36,862 bases of DNA from Teratosphaeria epicoccoides. Taxonomy: Eukaryota; Ascomycota; Dothideomycetes; Mycosphaerellales; Teratosphaeriaceae. The stretch is taken from the NCBI GenBank assembly GCA_021401465.1, contig JADDMT010000208.1, forward strand, positions 1-36,862. The letters are read 5' to 3'. The position numbers and the translations under genes are program-made. Under the pieces are notes generated by a model. That model saw only the letters and a program-made list of their open reading frames with translations, did not search any database and was not told where the DNA came from. Of the stretch, positions 30,781 through 36,862 are shown piece after piece. How positions within the stretch are numbered: the stretch's first letter is position 1; each line of letters starts with the position of its first letter.

Positions 30781-32204
30781 CTAGTGCGCAGGAGAGGAGA
30801 GGCAGGTGAGTTGTTATAGAGCCGAGAGGGTGGTAGGGATCAAGGTCGTAGTACAGGTCAAGAGCGATGCGGCGGAAATTTATGCGGAGGCCCTCTTGGG
30901 CTTAGAGTGTTGTGGATGGGATTGTTACTGGAGTTAACGTGGACGGTACTTGTTACCTTTAGGCTTTAAGTGGCAGGAGCAGCATCGGCATCAAAGATCC
31001 TAGGCGAGTTGGCTTCGCTGTGGGTAGGCGGAAGTCAGTCGTGATCTCTTACCTCGGCCAAGGCTTGATTCGCCGTTGAAGTAGCATCATAGTTAGCAGG
31101 CGGAATGGTTTGATTCGTTGCGTCGTTGGCTCTGAGTGATTACTCTTCCGTCGCGATTTCCTGACGCCATACGCTCCTGATCCGCGGGAGCGGAGTACAC
31201 GTTGTCCGAATCTAGGACCCTGTCCTAGTGGCTATGATTTTTGACAAGACCTCGGTTGCCGTCGCCGCTGCCAGCGGAATCAAGGGTCGTGTATGCCATA
31301 GTGGATGTACGCCGGGTTCGTGACTCTAGGCTAGGCGTAGCCTGTGCCCTAGACGATGATTTGGGGACACCGTCGCATTGCCGTTCTCCTTTTTGGGACT
31401 CCCGTACGAAGCGGTACTACTGCTGCAGTCCATCTGTTCCTACCTCTATGGTAACGGTAGCAAACAATGTTGCGGGACTTTGAACATCTCGATATCGACA
31501 GAATTCGTCTGTTCTAATTGCGTCGTAAATTTTTCATGCATTTCGAAGTCATAGTACTGGACTGTCGTCGTCGGCGTCGTCGTCGTTTGTTAAGGTCCGA
31601 TTTGGATCCCTCAGATCACGAGGCTTGAGGCTCAGACCTCAGAGTCTACTTGCGCACCGTCACATCAAGGATATCCAGGATGTGAGAAGAATCGGGTACA
31701 ATGAGCGACTTGAAATATGCAGTAGCTGTGATCAGGCGTGGAACAGGAGTCGCAAGCTATCCGGTGTCCCATTGCCTAACTTCAGTATCGCGGGCTCGGT
31801 AAGGCAACGTGGTCAAGAGACTTGAAACAGCTAGTAGATGGCACTCATAGGGCGACGAGGCCTAAGCGAGTCCCGACGTCGTCTGGAGGTAGTGTCGCTA
31901 GTTAGCAGCCATCATTCAATGTCCCTGTCTCGTCGATATACGTGTGCAGCATCAACGATCAACTTTGCGTGCCTCGACTAAACAGCCGCCTGACCTCCAA
32001 CTCTGGTCAAATTTGTCATCGCTCGTCGAAATCGAGGGACCACCTGCTCGGAGTCGGTCTGAACTCCGCTCCGGCACAGACTGGCAGCGATGAGATGCTG
32101 CTCTTAGCATAAAGGTGTGAGCTGAGCCGCAGCCGTCCTTGCCACGATACTTCCGGGCAATTGAGAGGTTTCTGTTTCTGCTCGCGCGATGTCCTCGGAC
32201 TGTG
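30781..32204. other. No gene seen; short GTC-type microsatellite
   Basis: No convincing frame on either strand. A GTC-type trinucleotide run occupies 31563-31586. The rest appears featureless. Confidence 0.45.
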
Positions 32205-32582
32205 TCATCGCAGTCTCGCCAGGTATCTTTTTGAAATGGTCATGCTGGCTCTGAGGTCGAATGGAAGAAGGAGAATGCTGTCAGCTTGTGCGAGCCGATC
32301 ATGGTCGTTTTCATCCACATCGCTCTGATCCCCTGTGTTCTTCTCCGCGGCTTTTGCGTCCTCTGCAGCTTTTAATTGCAATGATAACGCTTGCGCTCGG
32401 ACCCATGCTCCTTGATGGGGTAGTATGGCCACAGTAGACTGTGCCTTACCTTCTATGTACCCATTCTGGTTCATGATCGCTTCAGTCAATGTGGTCGGCA
32501 TAGCAGCTGAGCACCCGCCCTCGTCGCAATCTGACAGCCATTCTTTGAACAGCGACCGTAGGCAAACACACTTGCACACCAT
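32205..32582 (-). CDS. Possible hypothetical protein (125 aa)
   Basis: The minus-strand ATG at 32582 (G at -3) and TGA at 32205 bound the frame. It begins Cys-rich (MVCKCVCLRSLFKEW) and continues SDCDEGGCSAAMPTTL, which faintly recalls the start of fungal HET proteins (Trp...Cys...Cys...Leu-Pro-Thr-Arg) but lacks the rest. A helical Ala/Glu/Lys stretch (LQLKAAEDAKAAEKN) and an acidic segment follow. It could be an orphan gene or a fragment. Confidence 0.3.
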   Translation of the reverse strand: MVCKCVCLRSLFKEWLSDCDEGGCSAAMPTTLTEAIMNQNGYIEGKAQSTVAILPHQGAWVRAQALSLQLKAAEDAKAAEKNTGDQSDVDENDHDRLAQADSILLLPFDLRASMTISKRYLARLR

Positions 32583-32628
32583 CACGCTGTATACAGTATG
32601 CTAGATAGACTGTAGGCAGCGATTGATA

Positions 32629-33147
32629 ATGAAGGTCAAAAGATCGAGTTTTGATGTTGTTTGTTTTGTGCCAAGCATACCGGATCTCGATGTCGAAGAC
32701 TCGAAGGGGAGCTCGGTAGACAGTAGCCGTCGCGGTCGGTCTGCACTCTTCGGGCTCATGGGAATTGACATGGAGCTTGTGGTGCCCTGCCAAACTTCTT
32801 GTGCTTCACGTCGTCTGGAGTGTGTAGCTGATCTCTCGCTCAGGTGTCGATCTAGCTGCGTCCGAGTGAACGTGCTTGATTGCATCAAGAACGCAAGGAG
32901 TGGCGTCCACACGGTAGGCTGGTGTTCAGCCTGCTGTTGGATGCAGCAAGCACTGGCAGCCAACGACCTGTCACATACACCCACTATCACATGTCATCAG
33001 ACTCCATTCATTAGTCCGAGGCCTTGGTCTTTAGAAATGAGTCTTTGCACCCGCGACACTCGACCTAGGCTCTATGCTGATCTACAGTCCGAGCCATTAA
33101 GATTATCCACGCCGTTAAAACCCTCCGTTGCCCTCACGCCTGCTTGA
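32629..33147 (+). CDS. Possible hypothetical Cys-rich protein (172 aa)
   Basis: ATG at 32629 to the stop at 33147. The product opens MKVKRSSFDVVCFVPSIPDL and holds about a dozen Cys with no recognised spacing. A comparable minus-strand frame covers 32990-32601 but lacks an ATG near its start. I give the plus-strand frame slight preference only because of its ATG and length. Confidence 0.2.
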   Translation: MKVKRSSFDVVCFVPSIPDLDVEDSKGSSVDSSRRGRSALFGLMGIDMELVVPCQTSCASRRLECVADLSLRCRSSCVRVNVLDCIKNARSGVHTVGWCSACCWMQQALAANDLSHTPTITCHQTPFISPRPWSLEMSLCTRDTRPRLYADLQSEPLRLSTPLKPSVALTPA

Positions 33148-33325
33148 CCAGCGATGCCGACCGCTCCTCCCGAACCTGCTGGGAACCGCATCCTCCGGGT
33201 TGTCTCACGGCACTATCCTGCGTCTTGCCTGTGCTATGTATCCGGCACAGATCTGTCTGCATCATTCCCAAGACCCTTTCAGAACTTGCGAGCCTGAGGC
33301 AAGACTTCAAGCTTGAAGTTATCCA

Positions 33326-34284
33326 TCAACTCTCGCTTCCTCGCCGCCGCCAAGTATGCGACATTGCGCGCGACCGGTATCGAGCGCAGGCAACATTCGC
33401 ATCATCGTGAGCGCATACGGATCGAAGCCCGTCGGAGCGCTGTTCTCTGATACTCTGCTCCGCCTCCTCCACCTCCTCTGTCCTCGCTGTGATCGTCTGT
33501 CTTGAGCTCCCGCCAGTCGATGGCGCCACGGTGCCTCCCGCGGACAGCACATCATCGATCCCTCGGTTCGCTCGCACTCGTGCCCAAGGCTCTGCAGCCC
33601 GCATACCTGAGAATGGACCACATTGCTGGAGATGCGCTTTCTCGCTGATGCCAGGTATAATGTGCTTTGTCCATCGTCCTTGGCCCGTGTATTGCGCAGG
33701 TGTCTCTGGGCTAAAGCCTGCCCTTCTCGTCATGGCGCCCCCTGTCAAGCTCCTATCAGGCTCCTCCGGCTTTGAATCAACTCCAAGCTCGCCATGAGTC
33801 CCCATGGATGCTACGGCGGCATCTTGTTCTAGCGGCTTGGCCCCATTCAGCGCTGGCTTCCGACTAAAGGTGAACTCGTCATTGACGAGTGACCGTATCC
33901 GTCTGCCCGTCTTGCGGTCTGCGGGCTTCCGTTTCGCGCCACTCTCCAATATCGTGGGGCCTTCATTTCCTTCACTGGTGAAGCCAATAGCGCGGAGCCA
34001 ATGTTGTGGAGCCAATATCGTGGGGCCTTGACCTTCCTTCTATGGCGACTGCGGCAGGATTGATCGTTTCCTGATCACCAACTTGGGCAATTCATACTCT
34101 GGCCGCTTTCTTGTCCAGATTCCCGCTTGGTCCTGGCAAAGCCTCCTCCTCTTCTTTCTTCGCCTCCTACAAGCAATGTTCGTGGCGCGATGGGCGATGG
34201 CGGCGCCTTAACGGGTTCTTCAGGATCGAAGTGCATGACGGAGGGCGGTCGAGAATCGGCGCAGGTATCGTTTCTTCGAGTCAT
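33326..34284 (-). CDS. Hypothetical two-exon protein (297 aa)
   Basis: Exon 1 is 34284-34098, starting with MTRRNDTCADSRPP, and exon 2 is 34032-33326, ending in TGA. The intron (34097-34033, 65 nt) has a gtatga donor and a gaaggaag acceptor. Joining is in phase 1 and creates the codon AGT, giving ...SGQSQGPTIL. Exon 2 on its own has no ATG at its start, which supports the splice. The protein is basic, Ser/Gly-rich and probably disordered, with a short internal duplication (GPTIL occurs twice) and an RKPADRKTGRRIR basic patch that may be nuclear targeting. Near the C-terminus lies an acidic helix (RTEEVEEAEQSIREQR). No family is recognised. Confidence 0.5.
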
Positions 34285-34985
34285 GGGTAAAAAGGTGCAA
34301 CGGGCGCAAGATGGCCAGAAACAAGATCGGTAGGTCTCGTGTCGCCGATCTGATGATCTTTACATGTCGTAGTCGGGGCTTGGTGGTTCGCAATCACGAG
34401 GGTTTTAGGCGGCTACGGAGAGTTTTGAAATGCGCATTGCCAGTAGTGTTGGCAGATCACGGCAGCTCACGGCAAGACTGCGTCTGTCTTTCTCTCTGTG
34501 CGTGCTTGAAAACGGACACACCGCATAAGCACTCCTTCTAGCAAGCACGGGATCGTAGACTCTTACGAAAACCACTGGTTTGGAAAGAAAATTTCCGGAC
34601 CTCGAAGCGCACCTGCAAGCTTTGGCCGAGTTGCCTAGTAGGAAGGAACTTCGTACACTGACTACATCTCAACTTCGCCAGGAGAGCGATAGTGATGAGA
34701 CTTTTACCGCATGATGACATTCGCGTTAAGTTGGCGACGCTACCTGACCCATCAGACCTCCTGCAGCGTATAGGCGAGTTCAATAGCGGCTCGCTTGATC
34801 CTGTGTATAGATACAAGCACCGTTCATTCAACGAAGTACCGCGACCACCGCTTCACGACTAGCACTCGTAGTAGCCTACTCCCTCTGCCAAGGAAACGAT
34901 ACCTGTCTCTCTGGCTTTTCGCAATACTACGGTGATGAGAGACACTGTCTACACCCTGTAGCTAGCCGGCACCACGACTGCTACT
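34285..34985. other. Intergenic, no gene seen
   Basis: Divergent space between the minus-strand gene at 34284 and the plus-strand frame at 34986; probably promoter sequence for both. Frames inside it are short. Confidence 0.45.
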
Positions 34986-35192
34986 ATGCTCACCAGATAT
35001 CTCAAGCCCATCGAACTGCCTCCCGTTGTCCTGCTCGAGCCCGAGCTCCAACAGAAATATCGTCTTCAAACTGGTCAAGGCAAGATCTTCGCCAGTGCTA
35101 GACTATACGAATCATCGCCACCTCGGTCGTCGAGCCACGAACGCCTACGAGCTTCTTCATCGCCTCCGTCCTCTGCTTTGACAGATCGTTAA
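34986..35192 (+). CDS. Possible small protein (68 aa)
   Basis: ATG at 34986 to TAA at 35192. The first half is ordered-looking (IELPPVVLLEPELQQKYRLQ), the second Ser/Pro-rich. It lies 44 bp upstream of the small membrane protein gene, in another frame, so it could be an upstream exon, an upstream frame on the same transcript or a separate gene. Confidence 0.35.
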   Translation: MLTRYLKPIELPPVVLLEPELQQKYRLQTGQGKIFASARLYESSPPRSSSHERLRASSSPPSSALTDR

Positions 35193-35236
35193 TCGTCAGC
35201 TCAGTTGCGGAACGTCAATCTCCTGATCCAGTCACA

Positions 35237-35443
35237 ATGACTAGCGGCTTTGTTATTCTGGGCTTCGGTCTCGTGCTCCTCTTAATTTTCTCCATCTGGC
35301 GATGCTGTACCTCGAGGCGTCAACGGCAGAGGAAGCGAGACGACCAGCTTACACCGACCCTACACTACCATCCGCCGTACCCAGACCCACCACCAAGCTA
35401 CGAGGAGTTGTCGGCGATGCGGCCGGCTATTCCTAGTGCCTAG
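35237..35443 (+). CDS. Small single-pass membrane protein with PPxY motif (68 aa)
   Basis: ATG at 35237 in good context (cacaATGACT), stop TAG at 35441-35443. Residues about 4-23 form one hydrophobic segment (FVILGFGLVLLLIFSIW) followed by CC and a strongly basic stretch (RRQRQRKR), as in a type III membrane protein with the tail in the cytosol; the two Cys are possible palmitoylation sites. Residues about 46-58 read PYPDPPPSYEELSAM, containing PPPSY. The PPxY motif is the known ligand of WW domains, including those of the ubiquitin ligase Rsp5/Nedd4, whose adaptors are often small membrane proteins with PY motifs. That role is inferred here; family membership is unknown. Confidence 0.6.
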   Translation: MTSGFVILGFGLVLLLIFSIWRCCTSRRQRQRKRDDQLTPTLHYHPPYPDPPPSYEELSAMRPAIPSA

Positions 35444-36207
35444 CGTGGCGCAGACAGAGGAGCAGACCATTATGAAGTCTAAAATTTGCAGTCGGAACAC
35501 CAAAATGATTGCTTGGCATGAACATGGGAGGAAACTAGTATGATGTTTGAGCTGTACGGTCAGCTCGCTGAAATGGTTGCTTGAAATAGGGCTCACCTAC
35601 CCTGCATACATAACCTTGAGGTTAAGAGAAAGTGTTCTCTACGTGAATTTTGATCAACGCCATTGCAGGTCACGGCTTACAGACTGTATCTAGCATGACA
35701 TTCACGGGCAATTTGACATGGCTTATCGCAGTAGATTTCGCTTGTAGCTTGACAGGTTCTTGATGTTCGAAGTACACGACAGGTAGTAGACAGGGCTATC
35801 TAAGCGGGTGCTTATCTTGGTAGGAGGTATTAATGCATTGACTTAGGCGTCTTGCTAATACACTAGCAGTTAGGTAAACGCCGACATTAGCAAATATATC
35901 TATAATCAGATCTGTGGCTGACGACTCTCTCTCTTAGAACAAAGCGGGCGCTTGTAACTCCTCCCTATTATACAGAGGCAGCTGACGACATGTAGGTCTT
36001 ACAAGATCATGTTACATAAGTGCGAATAGATAGATTAACTTAAAAACGAGCCTGATTTTGCGACCTCTGTTTAGTAGTGTCATGAGTGTCAGGAGTACTG
36101 TCTAGAGTACTATAGGATACAGGATCATGTAGGTCCTAAGTGCTATGAGTCATAGTACCGTCATAGGAGTACTATGAGTTATAGGCATAGTCATAGAAGA
36201 AAGGATC
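35444..36207. other. Transition from gene region to repeat-rich DNA
   Basis: No gene. From about 35820 the composition shifts to AT- and TAG/CTA-rich sequence. Repeated gtactatgagtcatag-like words appear at 36080-36190, which suggests an eroded repeat upstream of the LTR element. Confidence 0.45.
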
Positions 36208-36348
36208 TGTCACGTGAGGACAGATCCCTAGATCTGTAGGGTTAGTCTACAGATCTATAGGCTTATAAGGAAGAAGGGATCTGTCACGTGATAATAGACC
36301 CTTAGATCTGTAGGGTTAGTCTACAGATCTACAGACACAGATCTGTCA
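36201..36348 (+). repeat. 74-bp tandem duplication with palindromes
   Basis: Two copies offset by 74 bp: ggatctgtcacgtga at 36203 and 36277, and the palindrome agatctgtag...ctacagatct at 36230-36256 and 36304-36330. Each copy thus has a CACGTG core and a 10-bp inverted repeat around a 7-bp loop. A further related palindrome (agatctgtc...gacagatct) follows at about 36338-36365. Confidence 0.8.
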
Positions 36349-36527
36349 GGTCTGTCGACAGATCTAACAGAGCTGCTCTATTGCTCTCTAGTATATAGGG
36401 ATAGCTTTAGGACAGGCAGTTAGGAGCTTCGTGCTTAATCTCAATTTAATCCTCTCTTGCTTAGAGGAGAGTTAGTTACAAGGTTAACTGCTATTGTCGA
36501 TATTCTTTATAGCTCCTAAGTCTAACA
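36208..36527 (+). repeat. Candidate 5' LTR of the right-hand element
   Basis: Starts TGTCACGTGA and ends TCTAACA, about 320 bp, with a tatata box at 36392-36397, all fitting a fungal LTR. No partner LTR is in the window, so both edges are provisional. The start could instead be at the second duplicate (about 36282). Confidence 0.4.
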
Positions 36528-36746
36528 CCTAGTTACCTTCCTGCTATTAGCACCTACCCTTATGACATTTTAAGTACTACTTCTAGGGAAGCATCAGGAG
36601 ACTCGGCAAGCGCTTGACATACACTAATGTCAAGTAGTTCTTTAACTGTCAGTTTAAGCTCTAGCGACAGTCAACTGACACCACGAGAACAAGTTGCTAC
36701 TATACCTCAAATCACGTAGTAGCTCAAATCTATTTACCTTAGCGAG

Positions 36747-36862
36747 ATGGCTCTAGCATCCGTCGCAGGTTCAACTACCGGGAATAGACATGGCAACAAC
36801 GGCTTCAAGATAGGAAGCCCTACAGAGTTCATAGGACAACGATCTCAAGTCGAGATGTTTAT
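36747..36862 (+). CDS. gag N-terminus, partial
   Basis: ATG at 36747 opens a frame without stops to the window edge. After a low-complexity start (MALASVAGSTTGNRHGNNG) it reads KIGSPTEFIGQRSQVEMF. A 'P-x-x-F-x-G-x-R-x-x-hydrophobic-x-x-F' stretch near the N-terminus is what I know from gag of fungal Ty3/gypsy elements. Only 38 codons are visible. Confidence 0.6.
   Translation, partial: MALASVAGSTTGNRHGNNGFKIGSPTEFIGQRSQVEMF

Larger units (their letters stand above)
36208..36862 (+). mobile_element. LTR retrotransposon of another family, 5' end only
   Basis: A candidate LTR, a leader of about 220 bp and a gag start follow in order and run off the right end. It shows less stop-codon damage than the nest at the left, although only 38 codons can be seen. 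Confidence 0.55.

Noticed and set aside
36768..36779. ggttcaactacc, resembling a tRNA B box
   Set aside because: No A box or cloverleaf around it; it lies within the gag reading frame.

Overview
The window looks like nuclear DNA of a filamentous ascomycete (Pezizomycotina, perhaps Dothideomycetes; the class is inferred). The grounds are several families of LTR retrotransposons, CpA-to-TpA damage of the kind made by repeat-induced point mutation (RIP), short GT-AG introns of about 43-65 nt, ATG starts in eukaryotic context, no operons, and proteins resembling fungus-specific families. No ribosomal RNA, tRNA, CRISPR array or housekeeping gene was found.

Positions 1-15482 are a retrotransposon nest read from the inside out. 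A Ty3/gypsy chromovirus (element 1, plus strand, 5' end outside the window, 3' LTR 7261-7620) sits inside the integrase gene of a second copy of the same family (element 2, minus strand, 7621-12192, 5' LTR at its right end). Element 2 in turn sits at the start of the reverse transcriptase of a Ty1/copia element (minus strand, 12193 to about 15482). All three are full of in-frame stops, mostly TAG and TAA where CAG, CAA or TGG is expected, yet their frames are largely intact. Element 1 also carries a coherent antisense reading frame (6462 to 4966) of about 500 codons between pol and the 3' LTR. Its N-terminus is cysteine-rich and its C-terminal half is basic and lysine/serine-rich. This is the most unusual object in the window.

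Positions 15483-36200 are low-copy DNA with scattered genes, mostly of unknown function. They include a small two-exon gene ending in a minisatellite (15810-16431), a coiled-coil protein with a 12-residue repeat (17216-18700), a single-pass membrane protein candidate (19252-20331), a protein with a weak BTB-family-like segment (22564-21815), a basic nuclear-type protein with its 5' exon unresolved (24016-23213), a DUF7924/PD-(D/E)XK-like protein (25578-26846), a two-exon gene (34284-33326) and a tiny membrane protein with a PPPSY motif (35237-35443). Between about 26.9 and 32.2 kb only gene fragments, possible exons and apparently empty sequence were seen. Minisatellites with periods of 14, 15, 17, 24 and 36 bp are common here.

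From about 36208 a different LTR retrotransposon begins: a candidate 5' LTR with a 74-bp duplication and palindromes, then the first codons of a gag at 36747 running off the end. The gene-bearing part is therefore a roughly 20-kb island between repeats, typical of an accessory or subtelomeric fungal region. Most gene functions cannot be named from sequence alone; the transposon calls are the firmest.
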